Source: a virus. Taken from it: a stretch of 22,843 nucleotides of DNA. This document shows, one piece after another, positions 7,021-15,131 of this stretch. The DNA is taken from the IMG/VR virus record IMGVR_UViG_3300021197_001297, positions 1 to 22,843 of that record; one strand, 5' to 3'. Both the position numbers and the translations under genes were made by a program. The stretch's first letter is position 1. Each line of letters starts with the position of its first letter. Under the pieces are notes generated by a model. That model was not told the origin of the DNA. It saw nothing but the letters and a program-made list of their open reading frames with translations, and searched no databases.

Positions 7021-10000
7021 TTAGTTCCCTAAATTTGCAATTTCTCCTGTGTTTTTGATTCTTAGTGGAATATAAATGAACTCAACTGATTTGATTGGCT
7101 CAATTGCTATATCCACGTACAGTTCGTTCCTGTCAATCCTTGTAGAAGTGTTGTTTGTCTCATCACATACTACTAGGAAGTCATACAATGCTCTCTGACC
7201 TGTCAACTCCAACAAGAATGATTCAACTGCACCCTTGATCTCGTTTCTAGTCAGTTCATCATTTGGTTCAAAGATGAATGGTTTAGCGATTGCATCCAGT
7301 TGTGTTCTTAGATACACTGCCAATCTCGAAACGTTGATCCTGTCTAATGCAGAACTTGCCGTTGTTTTAGTCAAGTTACCAAAGTTAACGATCCCTGCAC
7401 CTGAGAAGAAAGTGATTGGATTCACTTTCACTTCATGCATTGAATCTCTCACTGACTCCGTAACAGATATTGTTTCAAACTCTCCAGACGCTGTGTCAAT
7501 GTAACCAACTGATGTGGCATTGTCAACAACACCTCTTCTTGTTCCTGATGGTGCGAACCATGGGAAAGCGATGTTATCGTTGTTTGCTAGTGTCCTCATC
7601 ATCATGTGTGATGGTGGAACAACGATTGATTTACCTGTGTTGTCTGTTGTTTGACCAGATGGATAAAACACACCCAAGAAATCACTTGAGCTCACTAGAC
7701 CGTCTTCACCGTTGTCAAGTGCTGACGCTGTGTTGTTAGCCCAGTCTTGGATTGAAGTTGATGTGCCTTCCAGTCTAAATGGAGTGTCACCAACTACAAA
7801 TGCTGTGTTGTTTCTGTCTGTGTTTAGGTTAATCATGTTTTGGATCAACTCTGGGTAACCAGGTGTTGCAATCACGTTATAACCTCTTTGGTCTTCTCTG
7901 ATTGCTTGGTTAGTGTCGATCTCTGATTTAAGTTGTTCAACGATCACTTTTCTCTGTGCTTTTCTACCGAAAGAACCAGAACCGTCTGCGTTGTTGCTTG
8001 ATTTAGTAACCCATCTGTCAGGGAAGTAAGTTGATACGCTCTCGTTACTTTGTCTGATGTTACCTAAACCAGTTGCGCCGCTTCCTGGATATTTCGTAGT
8101 TGTGATGTAACTGTTTTTGTATTCCTTAACATTGTAACCAGATCTTCTTGTGTTCCATAACATGATACCTTGTGGGTAGTTTGCTGGATCTGGAGCATCT
8201 GGATCTAAGAAGCCATCGCTTAATAAATCTTTGATGCTACTAGAAGTTCCTGCACCGCCTGTTGACAATGAGTCTGTCTTGTCTGCCGCTGTGTGCAATC
8301 TAGCATCTGCGAACACGATACCGTCTTCTGTTGTTTGGTCTGCTTTGTCTACCAACTCCCACGCCGCACCTGAAGTGGTAACTGCCACTTGGTTAGATGT
8401 GTTCGTTGAAGTCAACGTTGCCGCTGTGTTGTATTTGTAAAGTTTTGGATAGTTTTCTAAATCACTAGTGTCAATCCATAAGTCGTTAGTTACAAGTGCA
8501 GTACCGTCTGACTGTGTAGTTGGTGCTGTTGCACTGAACTGTGGACCATTTGGGTCTGTGGTTGAGTATGCTGTTGCATATCCAACGAAAGTAGTTCCAT
8601 TGTGTGCCATGATGTCTGCCTCGTCAGTTGCAGTGTGGTACCATAGTGTACCGTCCGCTGGTTCTAGAGTTGGCGAACTTGTAGACGCAGTGTAACTTAA
8701 TCTCTTCCAGTTACTTGCCATGATACCTGTGTTAGCACTTGAGTCAAGGCTCTCACCTGTTGGTAGGTCATACAAGTTGTCAAGCAAAGTTGAACTGTTT
8801 GCTGTGAATGTTCCGTAAGCGTGTGCCGTCGTTGCACTGAAACCTGCATCTGCTAATGGTGTTCCTGATGTGTCAAACATTCTGAACTCACCACCCAGTG
8901 CGTGTGTCATAGTGATCGCACCTGTGCTTAATTTACTTGCACTCACGTTTGTTAAACCTGCACCGTTCACTGCCGCGATAAAGTCATCAGCACCTGTACC
9001 ACCTAGTGTTACTGTTACTGCACTGTTTAATGCTTCTTGGTTCTTAACTGATTCTTGAATTTCAAAAGTTTCTGAACTTGTGAAAGTCGGTGAAGTTGTG
9101 TTACTTGTAATTGTAGTAGCACCGCCTTCGTATCTAAAGAATTGGAAGTCTGCAACATTTCCAGTTGAGTCTACTCCTGCTAAACTGTCTGCTCCCATGC
9201 TTTCTTCAGTTACATTGTACTGTGCATATAAGTTTCCAACTGCTAAACCAGTTCCACCGTTCGCTGGATCTAGATTAAAGATTGCTGAGTGATGATTACT
9301 GTGAAGTGGACTAGAAATTGTTGAGAAACTAGCACTTGCTGTACTGTAAAGTTTAGCAACAAGAGATGCACCTGAGTTTGCACTTGTAGTCTTGAACCAA
9401 ACTGAACCGTTAGGTCTGTTCTCGTCTGCAGTTTTCCAAGTTGGTCTGCTTGTGTGTGCCGCTTGTAAAAGTTGAACACCGTTGTATGTGCCAGCAGTGA
9501 TTCCTAGATCTGCTAATCCAGTTCCTGTGTTTGGTTCGAATCTGATAGTGTTTGCACCCGCTGTTGAGTCACCTAAAAATTTACCGTTGTGGAAGATTTC
9601 TAAGTTACCTGTTGTGCTGTTCACACTTGCTGTGACGTTTGTTACGTTAGATCCAATTGCTGTTGCAACATCTGACAATGCTGTCCCACCGTAAGTGATT
9701 TCAACACCGTTGATTGTGATTTTTTGACCACTAGTAACCGTTGTTCCTGAAGCAACTGTCACTACCGGTAATGATGTGTGCCAGTCAGTAGAACCAATAT
9801 GTACCCAAGTGTTACTTGCTGTTTTCTTGTAGATTTTGTTTGTTACGTGTGTTGTGTTTATTGCGTAATCACCAATTACACCGATTGAAGTCTTAGGTGC
9901 ACCAGTGCTCACCGTACCAACTAGATCACTAGTCGATGTTATCAATGTTGGAGTAATTGCTGTGAATGTTTGATTAGTCTGTGACCATTCGAATAAACCG

Positions 10001-10431
10001 TAACTGCTTGATGCAAGGTCAAACCAGTATGTGCCATCTGCCGGGGCCGCTGTAGGTGCCAAGGCACTTCCAACTAATTCTGTTGTGTTCACGTTTGCTC
10101 TTAGTACGAATGCTCTGTTGGCAACTCCTAAGAAACTGTATGCCGCTTGTAAGCCATACTCGTTCAGTTCATAACCGTTTATGCTATTTCCTGATGCGTC
10201 TGTGTAGAATTTCGGATCTCCGAAAGTCTCTGTTAATTCTCTCTGAGACGAGATCAAATAAGCAGTGTTGGCGTTTGCAGTCTGTGTTCCTACAGCAGTG
10301 CCGTCGCCTGCTCCATTTTGCTTGTCCTGTGATGATGCTACTATGAATAGTGGTGTTGTACCCGCATCTGATGGTACGTAGAAACTTTCGTTTATTACTG
10401 AAACCTCTACTCCTGGTGATGTTAATGCCAT
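7021..10431 (-). CDS. 18: Tail sheath protein gp18 with giant central insertion
   Basis: The contractile sheath subunit around the tail tube. The N-terminus (MALTSPGVEVSVINESFYVP, 1-20; AYLISSQRELTETFGDP, 57-73; NEYGLQAAYSFLGVANRAFV, 90-109) and the C-terminal third (about 735-1136, including RINVSRLAVYLRTQLD and FEPNDELTRNEIKG) are clear sheath signatures. At 1136 aa it is far longer than T4 gp18 (659). Residues about 120-735 form a Thr/Ser/Ala/Gly-rich insertion with at least five short Trp-containing modules and two diverged copies of a domain resembling the flagellin/hook IN motif (about 228-318 and 447-540). Such an insert would lie on the outer surface of the sheath (inference). A Shine-Dalgarno AAGGAGA precedes the ATG, and the late promoter is about 40 bases upstream, giving a true leader. 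Confidence 0.95.
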   Translation of the reverse strand: MALTSPGVEVSVINESFYVPSDAGTTPLFIVASSQDKQNGAGDGTAVGTQTANANTAYLISSQRELTETFGDPKFYTDASGNSINGYELNEYGLQAAYSFLGVANRAFVLRANVNTTELVGSALAPTAAPADGTYWFDLASSSYGLFEWSQTNQTFTAITPTLITSTSDLVGTVSTGAPKTSIGVIGDYAINTTHVTNKIYKKTASNTWVHIGSTDWHTSLPVVTVASGTTVTSGQKITINGVEITYGGTALSDVATAIGSNVTNVTASVNSTTGNLEIFHNGKFLGDSTAGANTIRFEPNTGTGLADLGITAGTYNGVQLLQAAHTSRPTWKTADENRPNGSVWFKTTSANSGASLVAKLYSTASASFSTISSPLHSNHHSAIFNLDPANGGTGLAVGNLYAQYNVTEESMGADSLAGVDSTGNVADFQFFRYEGGATTITSNTTSPTFTSSETFEIQESVKNQEALNSAVTVTLGGTGADDFIAAVNGAGLTNVSASKLSTGAITMTHALGGEFRMFDTSGTPLADAGFSATTAHAYGTFTANSSTLLDNLYDLPTGESLDSSANTGIMASNWKRLSYTASTSSPTLEPADGTLWYHTATDEADIMAHNGTTFVGYATAYSTTDPNGPQFSATAPTTQSDGTALVTNDLWIDTSDLENYPKLYKYNTAATLTSTNTSNQVAVTTSGAAWELVDKADQTTEDGIVFADARLHTAADKTDSLSTGGAGTSSSIKDLLSDGFLDPDAPDPANYPQGIMLWNTRRSGYNVKEYKNSYITTTKYPGSGATGLGNIRQSNESVSTYFPDRWVTKSSNNADGSGSFGRKAQRKVIVEQLKSEIDTNQAIREDQRGYNVIATPGYPELIQNMINLNTDRNNTAFVVGDTPFRLEGTSTSIQDWANNTASALDNGEDGLVSSSDFLGVFYPSGQTTDNTGKSIVVPPSHMMMRTLANNDNIAFPWFAPSGTRRGVVDNATSVGYIDTASGEFETISVTESVRDSMHEVKVNPITFFSGAGIVNFGNLTKTTASSALDRINVSRLAVYLRTQLDAIAKPFIFEPNDELTRNEIKGAVESFLLELTGQRALYDFLVVCDETNNTSTRIDRNELYVDIAIEPIKSVEFIYIPLRIKNTGEIANLGN

Positions 10432-10470
10432 TTTTCGTATTCTCCTTGCAAGTTACGTATATACTAGAGT

Positions 10471-10478
10471 TATTTATT
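10471..10478 (-). promoter_or_regulatory. Late promoter element AATAAATA for gp18
   Basis: AATAAATA on the minus strand lies about 40 bases before the gp18 ATG, leaving a leader of roughly 33 bases with a Shine-Dalgarno AAGGAGA. It is back to back with the HNH-like gene promoter in a 116-base divergent gap (10432-10547). Confidence 0.75.
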
Positions 10479-10520
10479 CAATCATACGGTTTTGTTGACA
10501 TAATTTACCGTTTTCCAGGT

Positions 10521-10532
10521 GCCTATATAGGC
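10521..10532. promoter_or_regulatory. 12-bp perfect palindrome GCCTATATAGGC
   Basis: A perfect inverted repeat in the gp18/HNH divergent gap, ending 2 bases before the plus-strand late element. It could be an operator or chance; no function is shown. Confidence 0.3.
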
Positions 10533-10534
10533 GA

Positions 10535-10542
10535 CGTAAATA
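10535..10542 (+). promoter_or_regulatory. Late promoter element CGTAAATA for HNH-like gene
   Basis: CGTAAATA on the plus strand ends 5 bases before the ATG at 10548, the same geometry as TerS (AGTAAATA, 5 bases). No Shine-Dalgarno sequence intervenes. Confidence 0.6.
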
Positions 10543-10547
10543 CACAC

Positions 10548-10907
10548 ATGCAGTACAAAGACAGACCGTTGTGTACGGAGTGCAATACCAAGCCCAGAGC
10601 CTATGCCTACAAGAGATATGGCAGGGTGTATTGGCGTAGTCGGTGCGACACCTGTATCAGGAAACGGGCCGGCAAGAGGGTTGGCGGTGTGACAGCACTG
10701 CAAAGATCCGGATACAAGAAACACAAGAAATGTGAACTGTGCGGATTCAAAGCACAAGATAAGGCACAACTGGATGTGCTGTTTGTGGATGGTGATCTGA
10801 GGAATACTGCGTCTACTAATCTAAAAACTGTTTGCGCCAATTGCCAACGGTTGACCAGTACCCGTAGATTGGGATGGCGTGTCGGTGATCTCGTCGCTGA
10901 CGATTAG
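10548..10907 (+). CDS. HNH-fold zinc protein with catalytic histidines missing
   Basis: A 119-aa basic protein with four CxxC knuckles: C9/C12, C33/C36, C62/C65 and C96/C99. The second half has the HNH layout: CELCGF, then LDVLFVDGDLRN (75-86), then NLKTVCANCQRL (91-102). Typical HNH enzymes have His-His where this protein has L78 and F79, and often His after the last CxxC where it has Q100. The zinc scaffold is kept but the metal-dependent cutting centre appears lost, so a DNA-binding role is more likely than cutting (inference). The start at 10548 is chosen because a longer frame to 10350 runs antisense into gp18 and crosses its promoter. The 3' end overlaps the convergent dNMP kinase gene by 87 bases. 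Confidence 0.8.
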   Translation: MQYKDRPLCTECNTKPRAYAYKRYGRVYWRSRCDTCIRKRAGKRVGGVTALQRSGYKKHKKCELCGFKAQDKAQLDVLFVDGDLRNTASTNLKTVCANCQRLTSTRRLGWRVGDLVADD

Positions 10908-11474
10908 GCTGTCAATTTTAGCATATAGTTCTTCCTTCGTCCCATTGTTCTCAATGACGAAATCAAACTCTTCCTTTGCCCAGGCGTATTCTGAACTGTG
11001 TATGCCTTTTGGTTCTATGTTGCCCTCTGTGTAATCAACGAACCAATCCGGATCTTGTCCTCTTTTTACGAGTATGATCTTGCCTCCACGTGCCCTGATC
11101 TGTTTCACTTCGTTGGGGAATCTTGTGTCTGCTATCACGGTGTCTTGCCCTTTGTATCTGCCAATGCAACTGTCCACCCAGATACCGTCGTACATCTGAC
11201 CACGCATCACTTCCGTGCCAAAGTATTGTAAAACCCATCTCGGAGTAGTTGGCTTGCCAAATTTATTGCTCCAAAACTCGTCTGGTTGTTCTCTCCATTG
11301 TCTGCTGGATTCCGTGTCTCCTTCGAGAAGAGCCCTGTCCCAGTTGAACATGGATGCCACGGCATCTTTCAGGCTTTTTGCGAAACTATCTTTTTGATAT
11401 CCGTGTCGTTCTACAAGTCTGTCTGCAACTGTTCCTTTACCAGAACCTATTAAACCTACTATACCTATTAACAT
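10821..11474 (-). CDS. 1: Deoxynucleoside monophosphate kinase, T4 gp1 type
   Basis: Phosphorylates dNMPs to dNDPs for phage DNA synthesis, in the cytoplasm. The 217 residues include the P-loop GLIGSGKGT (7-15), and DTVIADTRFPNEVKQIRA (115-132) matches the T4 gp1/adenylate-kinase-like fold (T4 gp1 is 241 aa). It is the only DNA-metabolism kinase in the window and stands inside a structural cluster. The last 28 residues (190-217, DTPSQSTGTGQP type) are low-complexity and lie in the 87-base convergent overlap with the HNH-like gene, so this tail may be a recent extension. A sigma70-like promoter (TTGAAA, 17 bases, TATAAT) ends 6 bases before the ATG, and no Shine-Dalgarno sequence is present. 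Confidence 0.93.
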   Translation of the reverse strand: MLIGIVGLIGSGKGTVADRLVERHGYQKDSFAKSLKDAVASMFNWDRALLEGDTESSRQWREQPDEFWSNKFGKPTTPRWVLQYFGTEVMRGQMYDGIWVDSCIGRYKGQDTVIADTRFPNEVKQIRARGGKIILVKRGQDPDWFVDYTEGNIEPKGIHSSEYAWAKEEFDFVIENNGTKEELYAKIDSLIVSDEITDTPSQSTGTGQPLAIGANSF

Positions 11475-11480
11475 AGGATT

Positions 11481-11509
11481 ATTATACTATTTTTTTAAAC
11501 GTTTTTCAA
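11481..11509 (-). promoter_or_regulatory. Sigma70-type promoter for dNMP kinase
   Basis: On the minus strand, TTGAAA (11504-11509), a 17-base spacer and TATAAT (11481-11486) lie in the 3' end of the 60-aa gene. TATAAT ends 6 bases before the ATG, so transcription would begin at the start codon. Confidence 0.7.
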
Positions 11510-11669
11510 TCTCTTTGATTGCTTTTCTTACAGATTTCAATATTGATGCTCTCAAGGTTTTCTTGCGTTCTTTCAACGCTTTTATGCTCATTGTTTCCAA
11601 TTCCTGTACTAGTTGTTCTAGATCATCCAGCGAGAGGTCAGAATAATTTCTGTGATGGGAGTCTTTCAT
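11487..11669 (-). CDS. Small helical late protein
   Basis: A 60-aa, charged, probably all-helical protein. It begins MKDSHHRNYSDLSLDDLEQL, with a long amphipathic helix or coiled coil over residues 14-60 ending in EIEKRLKK. No family is recognised. Evidence that it is real: it fills the gap between gp13 and gp1 exactly, it has TTTAAATA 6 bases before the ATG as other late genes here do, and its heptad-like hydrophobic spacing is regular. Its 3' end contains the sigma70-type promoter of gp1. Function unknown. Confidence 0.75.
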   Translation of the reverse strand: MKDSHHRNYSDLSLDDLEQLVQELETMSIKALKERKKTLRASILKSVRKAIKEIEKRLKK

Positions 11670-11675
11670 GCTAGG

Positions 11676-11683
11676 TATTTAAA
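11676..11683 (-). promoter_or_regulatory. Late promoter element TTTAAATA
   Basis: TTTAAATA on the minus strand lies in the 30-base gap after gp13 and ends 6 bases before the ATG at 11669. Confidence 0.55.
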
Positions 11684-11699
11684 TGATGTTTGGTGAGGA

Positions 11700-12461
11700 T
11701 TAACCAATAACAAAACTGTGTGGCGTTCCGCCCTCTTGGAAGTTTCCTATGTCTGCTTCCAATCTTTCTATCTCTGCTTGGCCCTCGCTCTTGAGTGCAT
11801 CACCGTTCAGCGTCGTGCCTCCTTGTGGTCCTGCGATGGTATTGAATTTGCCTCTTGCTTCGCCTAACATTATTTTAGACACAGCAAGTGTGTAATCTCT
11901 GATCCATGGTTTTGAATATATGTCTTTAAACAAAGTTATGTCTGGTCTAAAGTTATCAGTGTGCATAAGCACGGTCTCGTCATCTGCCCTAGGTCTTTGA
12001 GTGATAGTCAATTTTTTAGTTGCAACATCAAAATGGAACTGTATGAAACTCCCAAACATCTTCCCTATCATTTCTTGGTATGATGCGAAAGCGTAGTAAG
12101 TTGCCAATCCACCGGTTGCACCTGCTCTCAACAAGTAGGTATTTGTGTATGCCAAGTTGAATGGTTCAAACAATGTTCCACCTTCACCGCCTTCAGTTCG
12201 TGACCCAACAGTTCTTCTGTTTAGATTTCTCACGTTGATTATCTCATCTGGTAAAATATATGAATTTTGATTTTTCTTTAATTCTAGGAACGCATATGAT
12301 TCTTCCACGGCATTTGATGATCGCTGTCTAAATTTGTTGACTGCTCTTTCCAGTGCCGTTTGATAGTGTTTTGGGTCCAATTCCACATCAATCATCCCGT
12401 CACCGAGATTGTTCTTAACGTAATCGAAAATTTCCTGTTGTCCTGTTTGTAGTTCTGACAT
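11700..12461 (-). CDS. 13: Neck protein gp13
   Basis: gp13 and gp14 form the neck below the portal that closes the filled head and accepts the tail. The 253-aa protein matches the T4-like gp13 layout: an N-terminal helical segment with VELDPKHYQTALERAVNKFR (residues about 26-45), then EESYAFLELKKNQNSYILPD, a mid-region SYQEMIGKMFGSFIQFHFD, and the C-terminal KPWIRDYTLAVSKIMLGEAR helix. It is somewhat shorter than T4 gp13 (309). In-frame ATGs exist at 12479, 12467 and 12461. The TATAAATA element covers the first two, and only 12461 lies 5 bases after it, so 12461 is preferred. Unlike T4, it is transcribed away from gp14. Confidence 0.88.
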   Translation of the reverse strand: MSELQTGQQEIFDYVKNNLGDGMIDVELDPKHYQTALERAVNKFRQRSSNAVEESYAFLELKKNQNSYILPDEIINVRNLNRRTVGSRTEGGEGGTLFEPFNLAYTNTYLLRAGATGGLATYYAFASYQEMIGKMFGSFIQFHFDVATKKLTITQRPRADDETVLMHTDNFRPDITLFKDIYSKPWIRDYTLAVSKIMLGEARGKFNTIAGPQGGTTLNGDALKSEGQAEIERLEADIGNFQEGGTPHSFVIG

Positions 12462-12466
12462 ACTCA

Positions 12467-12474
12467 TATTTATA
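12467..12474 (-). promoter_or_regulatory. Late promoter TATAAATA for gp13
   Basis: A perfect T4 late consensus on the minus strand, ending 5 bases before the ATG at 12461. It is back to back with the gp14 element, 14 bases apart. Confidence 0.8.
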
Positions 12475-12477
12475 GTC

Positions 12478-12491
12478 ATTGCCTAGGCAAT
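12478..12491. promoter_or_regulatory. 14-bp palindrome between gp13 and gp14 promoters
   Basis: ATTGCCTAGGCAAT is a perfect inverted repeat centred between the two divergent late elements and touching the plus-strand one. It could be a shared operator or simply reflect symmetry; no binding protein is known. Confidence 0.4.
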
Positions 12492-12496
12492 AAATA
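12489..12496 (+). promoter_or_regulatory. Late promoter element AATAAATA for gp14
   Basis: AATAAATA on the plus strand ends 8 bases before the preferred gp14 ATG at 12505. The in-frame ATG at 12496 overlaps the element itself. Confidence 0.75.
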
Positions 12497-12504
12497 TGTA
12501 TGAT

Positions 12505-13674
12505 ATGCCAAGATTATCCATTTTTAAGCCTGAAAAGGGCAACGACTACAAGTTCTTTGATCGCAACATCAACGAGATGTTTCAGGTGGGCGGCACAGAT
12601 CTACACCTACACAAATACCTAGGTCCCTACGACCAGGGAGACACAAACAAGGACGGAGCGGCATCTCCCACACAACCACAGTATTCTGGTGATAGTTTGA
12701 ACGAGAGAACTATACAAGATTTATTATTTCTAGAAAACAGAGATAGAAAATATTCAGATGATGTCTATGTTGTTAGAGGAATATACAACGTGCAAGATGC
12801 AGACTTTAATCTATCGCAGTTTGGCATGTTCTTACAGAATGACACATTATTCCTCACTGTTCATTTGAATGACATCGTAGAAAGAATTGGAAGAAAGCCA
12901 ATGAGTGGTGATGTCATTGAATTCCCACACATGAAAGAAGATTATTCGTTAGATGAGAGTGTGCCTATAGCACTGAAAAGATACTATGTGGTTGAAGATG
13001 TAAACAGAGCGGCCGAAGGATTCTCGCAGACTTGGTGGCCACACTTGCTAAGATTGAAAATGAAAACACTAGTGGACTCTCAGGAATTCAGAGATGTAAT
13101 CGGTGACGCGACAACAGAAGGTTCTGTTGCCAGTTACATGAGCACGTATAACAGAGAAAAAAGTATCAATGATCAGGTTGTTGCTCAAGCAGAAGCAGAC
13201 GCACCTAAGTCAGGATTCAATTACAAACAATATTATGTGGCACCGATAGATGAAAGAGGAAACATACGTACCGAAAATGTTAACACAGAAGATCAAAGGG
13301 CCAGCAGTGATAACACTGTAAATGCAACAATAGACACTCCGGCAAGTTCTCACTATGGTTTCTATCTAGATGGAGACGGTGTTGCACCTAACGGAAACCC
13401 TGCTGGTTTTGGAATATCATTTCCAACGTCTGGTGTGGATCAAGGAGATTACTTCTTGAGGACAGACTTCTTACCAAACAGATTGTTCCGTTATGATGGA
13501 ACCAGATGGGTCAAAATAGAGGACAGTGTGAGAATAACTACAACGAACACTGATTCTAGAAGCAACTACAAAACAAGTTTTGTAAACAACACAACAGAAT
13601 CAACTATAAATGGTTTAACAGTTACACAAAGACAGTCGTTGACAGATGCTTTGAAACCAAAGGCTGACAATTAA
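12505..13674 (+). CDS. 14: Neck protein gp14 with C-terminal extension
   Basis: The partner of gp13 in the neck complex. The 389-aa protein starts MPRLSIFKPEKGNDYKFFDR. The T4 gp14 core is visible at about 65-200: ERTIQDLLFLENRDRKYSDD, then FGMFLQNDTLFLTVHLNDIV, PMSGDVIEFPHM and YYVVEDVNRAAEGFSQTWW. T4 gp14 has only 256 residues; the extra C-terminal 150 contain a Trp module, GDYFLRTDFLPNRLFRYDG followed by TRWVK (about 308-331), which also occurs in gp15 and gp18 here. An ATG at 12496 would add three residues but overlaps the promoter. The stop overlaps the gp15 start (TAATG). It is on the opposite strand from gp13 and nearly all other late genes. Confidence 0.9.
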   Translation: MPRLSIFKPEKGNDYKFFDRNINEMFQVGGTDLHLHKYLGPYDQGDTNKDGAASPTQPQYSGDSLNERTIQDLLFLENRDRKYSDDVYVVRGIYNVQDADFNLSQFGMFLQNDTLFLTVHLNDIVERIGRKPMSGDVIEFPHMKEDYSLDESVPIALKRYYVVEDVNRAAEGFSQTWWPHLLRLKMKTLVDSQEFRDVIGDATTEGSVASYMSTYNREKSINDQVVAQAEADAPKSGFNYKQYYVAPIDERGNIRTENVNTEDQRASSDNTVNATIDTPASSHYGFYLDGDGVAPNGNPAGFGISFPTSGVDQGDYFLRTDFLPNRLFRYDGTRWVKIEDSVRITTTNTDSRSNYKTSFVNNTTESTINGLTVTQRQSLTDALKPKADN

Positions 13675-15116
13675 TGCTACATTTTTACGAAGGACAGGTT
13701 AGGAAATTTCTCACTCAATTCATTAGGATCTTGAGTAATTTTTCTGTAGAGACAGGTAGGGGCAAAGATGATTCTATCAGTTTAAGGGCAGTGCCTGTCG
13801 TTTACGGAGATCCAACAAGGCAGGTTGCGAACATCATAAGGAATAACAGTGAGAATGCACTTAACTATGCCCCTAAAATTGCGTGTTATGTAAGAGAATT
13901 GAATTACGATAGGGAAAGAATGCAAAATCCTTATCACATAGAAAAGCAACACCTGAGGGAAAGAGGTATAGATGCGGACGGCAACTATACAAACGAATTG
14001 GGTGCAGGATACACAGTTGAGAAAGTTATGCCTTCGCCTTTCAGATTAGAAGTCACAGCAGATATTTTTTCATCAAACACAGACCAAAAACTACAGATAA
14101 TGGAACAGATATTATACTTGTTCAATCCTGACTTTGAAATACAAAAAACCGACAACTACATCGACTGGACCAGTTTAAGTTATGTGGAACTAACAGGCAC
14201 AACATTCAGTTCGAGAACGATACCTGTGGGTGCAGAATCTGAGATCGATGTTGCATCTATGACTTTTTCAATGCCAATATGGCTATCTCCGCCTGTGAAA
14301 GTTAAGAAATTAGGTGTTGTACAAAAGATCATTATGAGCATATACGACGACGACGGAGGAATAGCAAAAGGTCTGATAGACGGAGAACTTACATCTAGAA
14401 GTTACATTACACCAAACAATTTTGGTTTGTTAGTCACAGGAAACCAGTTAAGATTGCTAGGGTCAACAGGCACAAATGTCAAGTCAGGCGGTGATGGATT
14501 CCAATCAGGTGCAAACGAACCTAACAACTTTGATCCGTTCGAAACGTTTGGTCCTGCAGTCAACTGGAAGGTATTGTTAGATCAGTACGGAAAAGTAACA
14601 AATGGTACATCACAGATAAGATTGACACAACCAAATGGAAATGAGATCATCGGCACAATCGCAACAACGTCACTGGATGACACAATATTATTGTATACCA
14701 TAGACGATGATACAATACCAAGCAACACACTGACCGCAGTCAAAAAGATCATAAATCCAGCAACATTTGACCCAGGCTCTCCTGCAAACGGCGACAGATA
14801 CTTGGTCATAAACGATGTGGGAGATTCAACAGCAAGTTTTCAAAGTTCTAATTGGGGTACGCTTGTGGCGAGTGTGGGTGACATCATAGAATACAACAGC
14901 ACAACAAGTAAATGGAACATAGCCTTTGACGCTTCGAACCCAGACAGCACACAACACTACGTTACCAACTCAAACACAGGTATTCAGTACAGGTTCAATG
15001 GCACAGAATGGGTCAAATCATACGAGGGTGTTTACACACAAGGCAATTGGAGCATAGTGCTAGACGGTGGAGCAGATCCCGGGTACAACTCAAGCCTTGA
15101 CGCAACTACTCCTTAA
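13674..15116 (+). CDS. 15: Tail terminator/sheath-stabiliser gp15 with extension
   Basis: gp15 caps the finished tail and binds the neck. The first 230 residues match the T4 gp15 pattern: FYEGQVRKFLTQFIRILSNF (4-23), ISLRAVPVVYGDPTR (35-49), MPSPFRLEVTADIFSSNTDQ (119-138), KLQIMEQILYLFNPDFEIQ (139-157) and MTFSMPIWLSPPVKV (196-210). At 480 aa it is much longer than T4 gp15 (272). The extension holds two Trp modules near 366-417 (PGSPANGDRYLVIN; GDIIEYNSTTSKWN) and 424-448 (ending YRFNGTEWVKSY). Translation is coupled to gp14 by TAATG, giving a gp14-gp15 operon. Confidence 0.92.
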   Translation: MLHFYEGQVRKFLTQFIRILSNFSVETGRGKDDSISLRAVPVVYGDPTRQVANIIRNNSENALNYAPKIACYVRELNYDRERMQNPYHIEKQHLRERGIDADGNYTNELGAGYTVEKVMPSPFRLEVTADIFSSNTDQKLQIMEQILYLFNPDFEIQKTDNYIDWTSLSYVELTGTTFSSRTIPVGAESEIDVASMTFSMPIWLSPPVKVKKLGVVQKIIMSIYDDDGGIAKGLIDGELTSRSYITPNNFGLLVTGNQLRLLGSTGTNVKSGGDGFQSGANEPNNFDPFETFGPAVNWKVLLDQYGKVTNGTSQIRLTQPNGNEIIGTIATTSLDDTILLYTIDDDTIPSNTLTAVKKIINPATFDPGSPANGDRYLVINDVGDSTASFQSSNWGTLVASVGDIIEYNSTTSKWNIAFDASNPDSTQHYVTNSNTGIQYRFNGTEWVKSYEGVYTQGNWSIVLDGGADPGYNSSLDATTP

Positions 15117-15126
15117 TTGTTATAAT
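15097..15126 (+). promoter_or_regulatory. Sigma70-type promoter for Nudix gene
   Basis: TTGACG (15097-15102), an 18-base spacer and a perfect TATAAT (15121-15126) span the gp15 stop. TATAAT ends 5 bases before the ATG, leaving no room for a normal leader. Confidence 0.7.
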
Positions 15127-15131
15127 AATAC

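Noticed and set aside
10495-10529. TTGACA plus TATATA as a sigma70 promoter before the HNH-like gene
   Set aside because: The spacing is 23 bases, too long; the CGTAAATA late element fits better.
10350-10547. N-terminal extension of the HNH-like gene to 10350
   Set aside because: It runs antisense into gp18 and through both divergent promoters; the ATG at 10548 fits the promoter spacing and the start of the zinc knuckles.
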